Source of the DNA: Lewinellaceae bacterium
Lineage (GTDB): Bacteria > Bacteroidota > Bacteroidia > Chitinophagales > Saprospiraceae
Direction: 5' to 3'
NCBI GenBank assembly: GCA_016713985.1
Contig: JADJOD010000004.1
Location: forward strand, 186,001 to 250,000
Length of the DNA stretch: 64,000 bases
Positions 1 to 10,200 of this stretch are shown here, piece by piece (position 1 is the first letter of the stretch; each line of letters starts with the position of its first letter). The notes under the pieces are model-generated. The model did not search any database and had not been told where the DNA came from. It saw only the letters and a list, made by a program, of their open reading frames with translations. The position numbers and the translations under genes were made by a program.

Positions 1-2004
1 ACCGCACAACTTCCGTTTGTGACATATGCAGGGGAATGGCTACCCCGGCGCTGGTGGGATTGGGCCGGGGAGTAAAAATCATTGTTTCACCCGATTGTTC
101 CGTTTCAGAGGCAAATCGCAGTTCCACCGGGCGGGCCGGTTCATGCAAACCGTACACCTCCGGCCGTATCCGTCGCGGAGAAAGGTGTAAAACATCCCGG
201 AGCGGGACATCCCGGAGCGCTTGTATCCGAAGTGTAAACAGGCCCTTGCCGGGCAACACCAACTGCGGCAGGCCGGAAAACCAACTGGTTGCCAATAAAC
301 CCGGTTCCGGGAACGCAAGGGCCTCTTCGTCAAAATCCGGCAAAAAACCCGGCGCAACATACGCTATATCAACCTGTTGTGGATCGTACATCAATTCGAA
401 CTGGAACCCCAGCCAATATCCCGGTTGATCAACATTCACCGGGATGTCTGATTGACTTCCCGCTTTCAGCACAATATCCGGCAAAACGAGTTGTACGGGA
501 TCCATCCGCCAATCAGGATCGGTTGCTGCAATGGATTCCGGATCGGCGCTGCCGTTGACATCCCCCACCTTGAGCCCGCGGAACAAAATGGGAGAAGGAT
601 AATTGTACACCGGCATGGTCACAAAAGTCTGCTCGGAAGGACAATACCCGGTAAACGGGTTGTCCGGGAAATTGCAATTTGCGTCGAAAAAACGCCAGGA
701 GGTATTTGACGGGAACTTGTTGTAAATGCCTAAAATAAATTTGCGCAATTCCAGCACGTCAAAAGTGGTGATCGACCCGCTGCGGTTGACGTCGGCGGCG
801 ATCCATTTCCAGGGTGCATTGAAGACTTCCAGGCCGAGGATATGCCTGGTAATCAGCACCAGGTCGTAGGTAGAAACCCCATTCAGGTGGTTCGTATCTT
901 TTTCCACGATCAAAGAAATGACCCGGCCGGGGGAAGTGTATCGAGTTCCGCACATCCGCCGGGCTGGGTTTCGAGGGGAATAATCTTCAGTTTTTGGGCG
1001 GTATCCACCCAGAGTACTTTGAAACGGACATTTTGGATTTGCAGGCTATCCGCCCAATACGGGTGTACACAAATCGCGGGCGGTTTTTGACAATTACCTT
1101 CGTCATCGGTGACCTGGAGGGTTGTTTCACAGGATTTGACGTTGCCTGAACGGTCTTTTGCCCATAATTCGATGGTATGTGGCCCTAAATCGCTGCAACC
1201 GTAAGTCAACTGACCCACCGGCGAGCCGTTTTCCAGGGGGAAACCGCCTCCGTCTCCGGCCTTGCGCATCGACAGTTGCAGCAGGTGGTAGGGGGTGATG
1301 TCATCTTCCACCATTTCCAGCGCATTGCCGAACGGAATGATAGCCGTTCCACCCGCGTCGATGGTTGCTGTTGCCCCGGTTTTACAGGACAGGTTGGGTT
1401 CAAGGCAGTCTTTTATACGGAAGCCGTATTCGCAGAATTTCACCACGCCGTTCTGGTCGACACGCCATTTGATCCGGTGTTTCCCTTCCGAAATACGCGG
1501 CAATACGTTCTGTCCGCCGGAATTCCAGCGCAGAAAAGCAAAGGTTGTATCTCCGAATGTGTTGATTTCCAGCGCAAAAGTATATTTTGCGGTGTCCGGT
1601 ACCGGCCGTTTGTCAAACTGGACGGGATCGCCGCCCAGGTAACCGGGATTAAAGGCATTGTTGGCAAATACAATTCCCGGAGGGGGCAGCGCATTGCTTA
1701 AAACAACCGTTTCCAGCAGATTATCGTTGTCCAGGTCGAGAAACAACTCGAAAGAAACCACCGGTGTGCTGCCGGCGCAGCGCAGGATTTTAAGGTGCAG
1801 ATCAGCCGCGCCTTCGTATAAATCCGCCGATTCCGTTACCGGGCTCCAGGTCAGGCCCGTTTCATTCCAGAATGCCGGGTCGTTGTTGGTGATATCGCAA
1901 ATTACGGGGCTTCCCTGCGGACAATTCAGGACAGCCGGGCATTGGGCGGGTAAAATCTGGCAGGTGGCAATGGTCAGGGTTAGGCTAAGTATCGGTATAC
2001 GCAT
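1..2004 (-). CDS. Secreted T9SS surface protein, dockerin-like and cohesin-like modules; frameshifted, 3' end outside window
   Basis: Starts at ATG 2004 with a signal peptide (MRIPILSLTLTIATCQILPA). Repeated Ig/HYR-type segments follow. The first frame stops at 910-912, but the adjacent frame carries an intact continuation from about 935 to the window edge: a dockerin-like block (NGVSTYDLVLITRHILGLE, then ITTFDVLELRKFILGIY and NTSWRFF), a cohesin-like segment (GYWLGFQFELMYDPQQ), and the start of a T9SS sorting domain (FTPRPNPTSAGVAIPL). One base change near the G5 run at 929-933 would rejoin the frames, so I read this as one gene. The same dockerin/cohesin order occurs in the proteins at 7237-13796 and 24574-28320, which are paralogues. 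Expected to be exported and held on the cell surface; ligand unknown. The C-terminus lies before position 1. Confidence 0.8.
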
Positions 2005-2119
2005 GGGCTGAAACGTTTAGCCTGTTAAATTCACATAAAATTACAGGAAACGCGTGAATTATTCGCCCTTTTGTGGCATTATGTCGAGAAAGCGGCAAAC
2101 ACCCGTTGGAAGAAGCACT

Positions 2120-2151
2120 AAAAAAGCCATCACCGAGCGTTCGGTGATGGC
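2120..2151 (-). terminator. Rho-independent terminator of sucD
   Basis: Perfect 11-bp stem (2126-2136 with 2141-2151, loop gcgt). Read on the minus strand it is followed by six T. It lies about 40 bases after the sucD stop codon, in the right orientation. Confidence 0.85.
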
Positions 2152-2190
2152 CTGAAAAAATATCTTCATAAAACGAACCGGCAATACGGT

Positions 2191-3066
2191 TTATCGTCCC
2201 ATTACTTTTTTCATGATTGCGCCGATCTGCGCGGGCGACTCCACCACCGTGATGCCATTTTCCGCCAGGATACGCATTTTGGCTGCCGCCGTATCGTCGG
2301 CGCCACCAACAATTGCGCCTGCGTGGCCCATTTTCCGCCCTTTCGGCGCCGTTTGCCCGGCGATAAAACCAACAACAGGTTTTTTATTGCCGTTGGCGCG
2401 TATCCAACGCGCGGCGTCGGCTTCCAGCGAACCGCCGATCTCGCCGATCATAACGATGCCTTCCGTTTCGGGGTCGTTCATAAATAATTCGATGGCTTCG
2501 CGGGTGGATGTGCCGATGATCGGGTCACCGCCGATCCCGATGGCCGTGGTAATGCCCAGCCCTGCTTTTGCAATCTGGTCGGCGGCTTCATAAGTCAGGG
2601 TGCCTGATTTGGACACCAGGCCGATCGGCCCGCGTTTGAACACAAAACCCGGCATAATTCCTACTTTGGCTTCGTCGGGTGTGATAATACCGGGGCAGTT
2701 GGGGCCGATCAGGCGTACGCCCTTGTTGTCCACATATGCTTTGACCTTGATCATATCCTGAACCGGAATACCTTCCGTAATAGCTACGATGACTTTGATG
2801 CCCGATGCAGCCGCTTCGAGAATGGCATCTGCGGCGTAAGCCGGCGGTACAAATATGATGGAGGTATCAGCGCCTGCATTTTTTACGGCATCTTCTACTG
2901 TATTAAAAACCGGGCGGTCCAGGTGGCTGTGGCCGCCTTTTCCCGGAGTAACGCCACCGACGACATTGGTTCCGTAAGCGATCATTTGTTCGGCGTGAAA
3001 TGTACCCTCTTTACCGGTAAAGCCCTGTACGATGATGCGCGAGTGTTTATTGACTAAAACAGACAT
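2191..3066 (-). CDS. sucD: Succinyl-CoA synthetase (ADP-forming) alpha subunit
   Basis: 291 residues, full family length, ATG start at 3066. The alpha subunit binds CoA and carries the phosphohistidine intermediate in the TCA-cycle interconversion of succinyl-CoA and succinate; it works as a complex with SucC, which is not in this window. Seen: N-terminal CoA-binding Rossmann region ([16 protein letters not shown], residues 13-28), [10 protein letters not shown] (121-130), and the active-site segment [13 protein letters not shown] with phospho-acceptor His248. The upstream gene at 3162-3476 has the same orientation, separated by a perfect 32-nt palindrome. A terminator follows the stop codon. 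Identification is secure. Confidence 0.97.
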   Translation of the reverse strand: MSVLVNKHSRIIVQGFTGKEGTFHAEQMIAYGTNVVGGVTPGKGGHSHLDRPVFNTVEDAVKNAGADTSIIFVPPAYAADAILEAAASGIKVIVAITEGIPVQDMIKVKAYVDNKGVRLIGPNCPGIITPDEAKVGIMPGFVFKRGPIGLVSKSGTLTYEAADQIAKAGLGITTAIGIGGDPIIGTSTREAIELFMNDPETEGIVMIGEIGGSLEADAARWIRANGNKKPVVGFIAGQTAPKGRKMGHAGAIVGGADDTAAAKMRILAENGITVVESPAQIGAIMKKVMGR

Positions 3067-3105
3067 CTGAGAATGAATGTGTTATAAAATGGAAGTTGGT
3101 TAATA

Positions 3106-3137
3106 GTGACGGGGTGACTTGCAAGTCACCCCGTCAC
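3106..3137. repeat. Perfect 32-nt palindrome between divIC-like gene and sucD
   Basis: Sixteen-base arms (GTGACGGGGTGACTTG and its exact complement) with no loop. It starts 24 bases after the stop of the upstream gene and ends about 40 bases before sucD. No T-tract follows on either strand, so it is not a typical intrinsic terminator. It could be an mRNA-end stabiliser, an attenuator or a protein-binding site. Confidence 0.7.
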
Positions 3138-3161
3138 GAATTGGCTTTAATCGGCCCGCGT

Positions 3162-3476
3162 TTATTTTGCGTCCTTAATGATATAAACATCTTCGTTTCG
3201 CCGTTTCATAAAATAGTGTTCACGCGCGAATTTTTCCTTGGTGAGTTCGAAGTCCTCGGCTTCTTCCCGGGCGTCTTTTATTTTTTGTTCGTAAAATGCC
3301 TTGTCATCCTCCAGTCGTTGTTCGGCGCGATGAAGGCGCCATTGCGTCCACAACCCATGCCGGTCGAGGAAGATCATGATAAAGAAAAAAATGACCAGCG
3401 TGAGATAGTATCTGTTCTGCAGCGGGGCCGGCAGCCACTGCCACAAGGTTTGTAACGGATTTGACGGAAACGCCAT
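3162..3476 (-). CDS. FtsB/DivIC-like septum formation initiator
   Basis: About 104 residues from the ATG at 3476; a TTG two codons upstream is the alternative start. One transmembrane segment (YYLTLVIFFFIMIFLD, about residues 23-38) is followed by a charged coiled coil (HRAEQRLEDDKAFYEQKIKD) and a short C-terminal part. This is the layout of the FtsB/DivIC family, bitopic proteins that link the divisome core (FtsL, FtsQ/DivIB) during septation. The length fits. Family assignment rests on topology and on the YYLTLVIFFFIMIFLD/HGLW pattern, so the exact orthologue name is not certain. Confidence 0.8.
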   Translation of the reverse strand: MAFPSNPLQTLWQWLPAPLQNRYYLTLVIFFFIMIFLDRHGLWTQWRLHRAEQRLEDDKAFYEQKIKDAREEAEDFELTKEKFAREHYFMKRRNEDVYIIKDAK

Positions 3477-3571
3477 AATCAAACATTAGATAAACAATGG
3501 GTTTTCTGACGCTCAAAAGTAGCGTCTTTTGGGCAATACTTCGGGAAAACTTTTATAGCGGTCTTTTGCGC

Positions 3572-4144
3572 TTACAATTGGCCGACAATATCGCTGAGCC
3601 GTTGGAAAATTTCGCCGATGCTGCCGACACCATTGACGCTGTGGCTTTTACCGGATTGGGCGTAATAATCGAATACGGGGGTTGTTTCACTTTTATACAC
3701 ATCAATCCGGTTCCGGATAATACTTTCGTCCGAATCGTCGGGGCGACCGGAAGTTGCGCCGCGCAGTTTGATCCGCTGAACAATTTCTTCGTCGTCCACC
3801 TGCAGGGCGACCAATGCGGAAACGGAAGTGCTACTCCCTGCCAGTAATGCGTCGAGCGCTTCTGCCTGCCGGATGGTGCGGGGGAAGCCGTCAAAAATGA
3901 ACCCCCTGGCATCGGGATGCGCTTCCACTTTATTGCGCAACATTCCAATGGTTACCTCATCCGGCACCAGTTCCCCTTTGGAAATATAAGACTTGGCTTC
4001 CCGCCCAAGCGGGGTGTCGTTCCCCATTTCATATCGAAACAGATCACCCGTGCTGATATGGATTAGATTGAATTTTTCCACCAGTTTGTTGGCCTGGGTG
4101 CCTTTACCCGATCCGGGCGGGCCGAAAAGTACAAGATTGATCAT
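3572..4144 (-). CDS. adk: Adenylate kinase
   Basis: 190 residues from ATG 4144, which puts the P-loop GPPGSGKGT at residues 8-16 as in other adenylate kinases; a TTG fifteen codons upstream is less likely. Catalyses reversible phosphate transfer between ATP and AMP in the cytosol. Seen: STGD (31-34), AMP-binding DGFPRT (85-90), and short LID arginines in RGATSGRPDD (128-137) without the zinc-finger insertion, so it is a short-type enzyme. A TAnnTTTG element lies upstream on the minus strand (4307-4314). Confidence 0.97.
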   Translation of the reverse strand: MINLVLFGPPGSGKGTQANKLVEKFNLIHISTGDLFRYEMGNDTPLGREAKSYISKGELVPDEVTIGMLRNKVEAHPDARGFIFDGFPRTIRQAEALDALLAGSSTSVSALVALQVDDEEIVQRIKLRGATSGRPDDSDESIIRNRIDVYKSETTPVFDYYAQSGKSHSVNGVGSIGEIFQRLSDIVGQL

Positions 4145-4306
4145 TTTACTGTTATTGGTCTGGTTGGCTCCTGAAGTATTGATTATCAATATGGTTGAGA
4201 AATACGGGTCACGGCTTCACTACGGTTCGGGCAAACCGGGTATACTTACGTAACAAAGCAGTTCTTTTGGTTGTGAAAGTGGCAGGGACAGGTCGGAGAC
4301 CGGCGG

Positions 4307-4314
4307 CAAAGTTA
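4307..4314 (-). promoter_or_regulatory. Candidate -7 promoter element for adk
   Basis: Minus-strand TAACTTTG matches the Bacteroidota primary sigma -7 consensus TAnnTTTG. It lies between pfkB and adk, about 160 bases before the adk ATG. No clear -33 TTTG is visible at normal spacing. Confidence 0.4.
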
Positions 4315-4360
4315 GAAAGTGCGGGTACTTTTAACGTATTTTTCATGTTGAATTTAATAT

Positions 4361-5311
4361 TCAAAATTCAGTAAACCGGTATCGTTCGCCGTAACGCCTG
4401 ATCCATTCCAGCAAACGTTTGACATCTTCCGGGTGAAACAGTTCCGTGCCGGGGTTCATGGTGGCTGCCGTGCCGCAGGCCACACCGGTTTGTACCATTT
4501 CCCGGTGCGATTTTTTCCGGCTCAGCGCCCATACCATGCCGGCAACCATGCTGTCACCGGCGCCGACCGTGCTTTTTTTGGTTACGGCAGGTGACGGAAT
4601 GTGTTCGAATCCATCCCGGGTTACAAGCAGGGCGCCCTGTGCGCCGAGTGATACCACCACCACCTCGCATTTCCCCTGCCGGATGATCTCCAGAGCAGCG
4701 TCATCAACCTGATTCATTTCCAGGTTTTGTACACCGGCAAGGGCGCTGAGTTCTGTCAGGTTGGGTTTTAACAAATACACCCCCTCGTCTGCTGCGGCTT
4801 TCAGGGCAGCGCCGGAAGTATCGAGTATCAGGCGCGCGCCGGTTCGTTTTGCAAATGCGGCTACTTTTTCGTAATAATGATCGGGCAAACCGGGAGGCAG
4901 GCTGCCGCTGGCCACTAAGTAATCGGGGCGCAACAGTTCCACCATCCCGAGGCAGGTTTCGGCCTGCTGCTCCGTCAATTCAAGGCCGGGCATGGTGAAG
5001 CGGTATTGCAGATTGGTTGTTGCCTCGGAAACGGAAAAATTTTCGCGGGTTTCTCCCTGCAAAATCAATACCTCGGTTTTAATACCCGTTTTTTTTAAGA
5101 TCGACTGCAAATGGAGCCCCGCTGTCCCCCCCGCTGGAAATACCGCCGTGCTCTCGCCGCCAAGTTTATGGATGCCTTTGGAAACGTTGATGCCACCGCC
5201 GCCCGCGTCGATCTGGGGAGCGGAACACCGGAGTTTTTGCTCCGGCACCAAGCGGTCTACGGAAGCGCTTTTATCAAGCGCCGGATTTAAAGTCAGTGTT
5301 ACAATTTTCAC
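4361..5311 (-). CDS. pfkB: 6-phosphofructokinase II (PfkB-type sugar kinase)
   Basis: 316 residues with a GTG start (5311) directly before KIVTLTLNPALDKS. Phosphorylates fructose 6-phosphate to fructose 1,6-bisphosphate in glycolysis. It matches the E. coli PfkB layout closely: EQKLRCSAP, substrate-binding GGGGINVSKGI (37-47), YRFTMPG, SGSLPPGLPD, KPNLTELSAL, and the PfkB signature STVGAGDSMVAGM holding the catalytic Asp in GAGD. The related 1-phosphofructokinase is possible, but YRFTMPG and the KLRC(S/T)AP segment favour PfkB. It is separated from adk by 216 bases. Confidence 0.88.
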   Translation of the reverse strand: MKIVTLTLNPALDKSASVDRLVPEQKLRCSAPQIDAGGGGINVSKGIHKLGGESTAVFPAGGTAGLHLQSILKKTGIKTEVLILQGETRENFSVSEATTNLQYRFTMPGLELTEQQAETCLGMVELLRPDYLVASGSLPPGLPDHYYEKVAAFAKRTGARLILDTSGAALKAAADEGVYLLKPNLTELSALAGVQNLEMNQVDDAALEIIRQGKCEVVVVSLGAQGALLVTRDGFEHIPSPAVTKKSTVGAGDSMVAGMVWALSRKKSHREMVQTGVACGTAATMNPGTELFHPEDVKRLLEWIRRYGERYRFTEF

Positions 5312-5648
5312 GGGTAAAAAACATTTTTGGGAAAACCTGAAAAATCCGCATTTGTTTTGCCGGTGGCAATGATAGTCAAACTCAACGAAACAAACCTTAA
5401 AGAGGCGTCACATGAGTGTTTGCTCCGGCCGGATATTCTTCCCAAAGGGGATATTGCCATGCAGGAAGCCTTCCGCGTTCTTAAAAACCTGCCTGCCCGC
5501 CCTGTACACGCCGATTTTGAAGCCGCTACGTTACATTGGCGCCCCTGGCGAAGTGTCGGCACCCGGATACTCTGGCATTTTTATCTTTGCGAGCGAGGCA
5601 AGCGGTATTAGGTCATTGTCGAAACATCATCCTTCAACCACTCTCTCT
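5312..5648. other. Intergenic region between divergent pfkB and SDR genes
   Basis: 337 bases between divergent starts. I see one promoter element for the downstream gene (5582-5589). Open frames here have no recognisable product. Confidence 0.5.
5582..5589 (+). promoter_or_regulatory. Candidate -7 promoter element for the SDR gene
   Basis: TATCTTTG, exact match to TAnnTTTG, 59 bases before the ATG at 5649. Transcription would begin about seven bases downstream. Confidence 0.5.
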
Positions 5649-6452
5649 ATGTCAGAATACTTCAAAAATAAACGAACATGGATTACCGGCGCTTCTTCGG
5701 GTATTGGAGAAGCGTTGGCCAGGGCATTGGCCGAATGTGGCGCTCATTTGATCCTGTCTGCGCGCAATGAGCAGGAATTAAACCGGGTAGCGGCAATATG
5801 CGCTGAAGCGGGAGCGGCATCCGTCGTTGTACAACCACTCGATCTGTCGCGGCACGACACCATTCCCGGTGTTGCAGAAAGCGTTTTGAAACGTGTCGGC
5901 AAAGTGGACATCCTGATCAATAACGGCGGCGTATCGCAACGTGCACTGGCCATGGAAACCTCCCTCGAAGTGGATAAAAAGATCATGGACATCAATTTTT
6001 TTGGTACGGTGGCGCTTACCAAGGCGGTTTTGCCCAATATGATAACCCATCAGTTGGGACATATCGTGACCATAACCAGCCTTACCGGCAAGTTCGGCTC
6101 GCCCTTGCGCTCTTCCTATGCAGCGTCAAAACACGCCTTGCACGGCTTTTTCGATAGTTTGCGCGCCGAACTCGGCCAAACACCTATAAAAATCACCCTC
6201 GTTTGCCCGGGATTCGTTCAAACCAACGTGAGTGTCAACGCCCTGACCGGCAGCGGGGCCCGGCAAAACAAAATGGATGACGCTACCGAAAAAGGCATGT
6301 CGCCGGAAGTGCTGGCGCAAAAAATTCTTCGTGCTGTAGAAAAAGGGAAAGAAGAAATGTATACGGGTGGAAAGGAAGTATTGGGCGTTTACCTGAAGCG
6401 TTTTTTCCCGGGTTACTTCTCAAAACTCATCAAAAAGGCCAAGGTTACCTGA
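5649..6452 (+). CDS. Short-chain dehydrogenase/reductase (SDR) family oxidoreductase
   Basis: 267 residues from ATG 5649. The open frame extends 79 codons further upstream, but that part has no homologous character and contains the promoter. Classical NAD(P)-dependent SDR: cofactor motif TGASSGIG (13-20), NNGG (91-94), catalytic Ser144 in TITS, and Tyr157/Lys161 in SYAASK. The C-terminal KRFFPGYFSKLIKKAK resembles membrane-proximal SDRs of the DHRS7-like group. Substrate cannot be told from sequence. It converges with the DoxX gene, four bases apart. Confidence 0.9.
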   Translation: MSEYFKNKRTWITGASSGIGEALARALAECGAHLILSARNEQELNRVAAICAEAGAASVVVQPLDLSRHDTIPGVAESVLKRVGKVDILINNGGVSQRALAMETSLEVDKKIMDINFFGTVALTKAVLPNMITHQLGHIVTITSLTGKFGSPLRSSYAASKHALHGFFDSLRAELGQTPIKITLVCPGFVQTNVSVNALTGSGARQNKMDDATEKGMSPEVLAQKILRAVEKGKEEMYTGGKEVLGVYLKRFFPGYFSKLIKKAKVT

Positions 6453-6456
6453 CTCA

Positions 6457-6870
6457 TTAATGCACCCTCGTAGTAGCCAGAAGTCTTTTTATACTGTACC
6501 GTCCACTTCCTTTTCCGGCCAGCATCAACAGGCCGCCTATAATTGCGAAATTTTTCATAAACAGGATGCTCTGTTCGCGCAATTCATCTTTCGGGCAATT
6601 CCAAAAATCGTGCAGGATAAAAGTTACGGGCACCCAGTACATCAGTAAAAGAATAGCCCCCAGGGTTGATCGGTAGCCGAATAAAACCATCAGCCCGCCT
6701 GCAAACAACAAAAAAATTGCTCCGTAGAGTAAAAAATTCTGGCTGCTCGTCAGGCCATGTTCCGTCATCACCAGCTTGGTTTTATCAAAATAAAGCGTGG
6801 AGTCAATTGCCTCAAAAATAAATATCGTGGCGAGGAAGATTCTTCCAATTAAATCTATGAGATCACGCAT
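6457..6870 (-). CDS. DoxX family membrane protein
   Basis: 137 residues, ATG 6870. Four hydrophobic segments (about 5-22, 46-64, 70-88, 104-120) and the N-terminal GRIFLATIFIFEAIDS fit the small four-helix DoxX/DUF4281-type membrane family. Members are often linked to redox or sulfur metabolism, but no specific role can be read here. Ends four bases from the convergent SDR gene. Confidence 0.8.
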   Translation of the reverse strand: MRDLIDLIGRIFLATIFIFEAIDSTLYFDKTKLVMTEHGLTSSQNFLLYGAIFLLFAGGLMVLFGYRSTLGAILLLMYWVPVTFILHDFWNCPKDELREQSILFMKNFAIIGGLLMLAGKGSGRYSIKRLLATTRVH

Positions 6871-7236
6871 GCTGCTTGCCGGGATGGTACCGGCCTTTTC
6901 TGGTTAAGGTTTTGACAAAACTTGGCGCTTAATAAGGCCCGAGGTTTTTCGGACGGGCGAAGGTAGACATTTCAACTGCAATTAGCCAGATTTATCGTCC
7001 ACTCCCCTCCTCCCCAACAAAAAGCCCCCTCCTACTTCAGGAGAGAGGCCATCCCAAAAACCGATTTTAAAGTATGTTAAAATCGGTACCTGGCGATTCT
7101 TCATGCGGCAGGCTCGCGCCGCTGTTTTTTCTCTTGTTTTTATCTTCTGACAAAGGTTAAGGAAGAAGAAGGTTCCCCCCTCCCCCCGTTCGCACTCGCG
7201 CGCAGTGTGGGAAGGGGGAACGCTTTCTTTTTTCTT
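6871..7236. other. Gene-free stretch between giant surface gene and DoxX gene
   Basis: 366 bases without a credible gene. It holds an 11-bp-stem hairpin (7060-7070 with 7077-7087, loop agtatg) and a long G/C-rich stem at 7172-7221. Confidence 0.6.
7172..7221 (-). terminator. Hairpin at the 3' end of the giant surface-protein gene
   Basis: Outer arms 7172-7184 and 7209-7221 pair with one mismatch. An inner CACT/AGTG stem sits between them. It begins about 15 bases after the stop codon at 7237. No clean T-tract follows on the minus strand, so it may be a transcript-end structure rather than a strict intrinsic terminator. Confidence 0.5.
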
Positions 7237-10200
7237 TTACTTCGTCTGAATCATCTTCTTCGTTGCCGCATCCGTTGCGGTTTCCAGTTTGTAGTACATC
7301 ACGCCCGTCGTGTTCAACAGTGCGCGGTCGATCGCAATGGCGTTGTAGCCCTTGCCAAACTGACCTTTCTGCGTGAACAACATACGACCTGTTTCGTCGT
7401 ACACCGTCAGCGTTGCTTCCGTGGCTTCCGGCAGGTGGAATCCTACCAACGTTTTGTTCACAAACGGGTTCGGCTGGTTCTGGTACAACTCGAAACCTAC
7501 ACCTGCGATCACTGCACCACCCTGGCCGTTGAAACGGAAGGCTACTTCCATCCGGCTGTTGTTCAGGCTGTATGCTTCTGCACGTGTGATCCGGCTCGAT
7601 ACACCCAGCATTTCGCTCAGTTGTCCCGATTTCGTTGCACGGAATTTCACCGCAAACTCGCTGTTTTCGCCGTCCATCGACGTCGTGATCGCATCGGCAA
7701 ATACGCCGAAGTTCTCCAACTTCATGTCTGCGCCAGGTACAACGTCTACTACTTCCAGGCCTGCAAAGTTCATCGTGAACTGGTAGCCCTGTACTTTCTC
7801 CGCGCCTTTGAACGTCACTTCGAATACTTCGCCGGCTTTAACAACGCGGTCCTGTACGTCGAACAACAAGGTGCTTGCAGAACGGTCGTCCGTGCTCATC
7901 AGTGCATTGGCGATTGCCGTGCCGTTTACGTCACCGATCTTCACACCCACGAAGTCGTCGGCCAACTGGTCGGTCGTCACACCTGCTACACTCTTCGTTT
8001 CAGGGAACGTCGTGGCAAACGGGTTGTTCGGCTGCGGGAACGCAAAGTCCTGGTCCACAAAACGCCAAGAGGTGTTGTTCGGCAACTCGTTGTAGATACC
8101 CAGGATCAACTTGCGGATCTCTACGATGTCGAACGTCGTGATCGAGTTGGATTTGTTGGCATCCGCTGCGATCATTTTGTACGGGCTGTTCAACGGCTCT
8201 AAGCCGAGGATGTGTTTCGAGATCAACACCAGGTCATACGTCGATACGCCGTTGAGCGGGTTGTCGTCTTTCGTCGGCGTCACCGTGTAGTTCGCATTCG
8301 ACGGTACAGAACTCGGGAACGAGAACGCGCCCTGGTCATCCGTCATCTGGAACTGGTTCACCGTGCCGGCCTGAAGGTTTACGTTCGCATCTTCCACGCC
8401 GTCGTTAGACTCCGTGGTCAGAGCGCCCGCTACCGTTACCGTTCCGCCAGGTACACAGTTGTTGTTGTTGTCCTGTACATCAACGAACGTCAGGCAGTAG
8501 TCCGCGTTGCCGGCCAAATCCATCGCCCACAATTCAACGTCTTTTTGCCCAACTCCGCACACGTAAACGTGATGCTCGTGATCGGGTTGCCCAACGCGTC
8601 TACCGGGAAGTCCGTTCCTGTGCCTGCTTTGCGGATCGCAAATTTCAACTGGTTCGGGCCGGGGTGTACGTCGTCGGAGGTGTGCAGTTGTCTTCTGCGT
8701 ACTGCAGGAAGTCGGTCGCCCACAATTGTACCATCTGCGTCGGCATGATGTTCACACTCAGGCCGTTGTGGCATACCACCGTCGGCGCTTTGCAGTCTGC
8801 AACCACGAAGGTGTATTCGCAGTACGTTTCGTTGCCGCAGCCGTCCGTGATCGTCCACTTGATCTTGTGTGTGCCGTAAGGCAGTTGCGGTGCGATACCT
8901 GCCGAGCCAAACTGGTTGGTCGGTGTCGGCATTTGTGCAAACGTTTTCCACTGTACACTGGCCGTGCGCGTCGTGCCGCTCACGCTCTGGTGATTCGCCC
9001 AGCGGTAGATTTCGTTCGGCAACACCGGACGTCCGTCGAACACCTGCGGTACGCCGCCGGTGTAACTTGGGTTGCCCGCGTTGTTGAAGTTAACCGTGCC
9101 GGGGGCAGGGGGTGTTGTTGCTGCTTACCACCGTTTCCATCGTGTTGTCGCCGTTCAGGTCTAAGAACAACAGGTACGAGATGTTCACGTTGGCGCCCGA
9201 GCAGGCGTCCGTGGCCGTGATCGTCAGCGGTGCATCACCTTCGCAAAGGTCGTGCTGGCCTACAATCGGGTCCCACCAGTACGACTGGTTCCACAGCAGC
9301 GGGTCGTTCACCGTCAGGTCGCAGTATTCCACCGGAGATGCCGGGCAGGTTACCGTCGGTTTCTGCGTGTCGATGATCTTGATGATCTGTTTGTAGATGT
9401 AGCAGTTCGCGTTTGCGTCGTAGAACGTGCAGAAGTTCGTCTGCGGCTGGCCCGGGGCGATCGAGACGATCGTCGGGTTCCAGGGTGCTGGTGTGCCACA
9501 TGCCGATACGATCGGGCCCGGAAGGTTCTGCGGGCTGTTCGATGTCGCGTTCGGGTTCGGGTTCGGTACCGTGATGCAACCCGCATTCGGGTTGTATGTG
9601 CACCAGTTGATGATCTTCCACGTACGTTCGATTTTCAAACATGCGTCCGGTACTACCGTGAACACGTCGTCTTCAAACGTTACACCCAGCAGTTCACAGT
9701 CTTTGCCGTAGAACGAGGGTTCGCCGTAGTTGCCCGTGCCGTCGCATACCGTTACGATAACGTCGTTCGGGAATTTTACGAAGTAATCCTGTTCGTAGTT
9801 CACGATGATACGCTGCGTGCACTGGTTTTGCTGGCCATGGCAGTCATACACACGGAACGTGCGCGTGATCGTGCCTTTGTTGCACAAGGTGTCGAACAGG
9901 TTGTAGTTTACGCTGTGCGTCAAACCGCACTGGCCCTGGTAGACTTTCGACGTATCCAAGCAGCAGTTGTCGTATACCGCCGGTTTGCCGTACGCCCAAA
10001 GGCTCGGGTCAAACGATTCGCACGATACCGTTACGTTGCCCGGTGATACACATACCGGTTTGATTTTGTCCTGTACTTCTACTTCCACCATGCAGGAGTT
10101 CGATACCGGCGAACCGTCAGGTCCGATCGTGAAGTTGCCGAAGGCATCCAGTTGGTATACCGTCAACAGCACCATTTGAGAGGTACCTACTTCGCAGCAG

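Noticed and set aside
4190..4260. tRNA-like GGTTCGGGCAAACC segment
   Set aside because: No acceptor or anticodon stem can be formed around it; no tRNA seen anywhere in the window.
5369..5611. Small protein gene upstream of the SDR gene
   Set aside because: No family resemblance, and the SDR promoter element lies within it.
7207..8202. 331-codon plus-strand open frame opposite the giant surface gene
   Set aside because: Antisense shadow of a G/C-biased gene; no domain character, and the minus-strand frame has clear dockerin-like and T9SS motifs.
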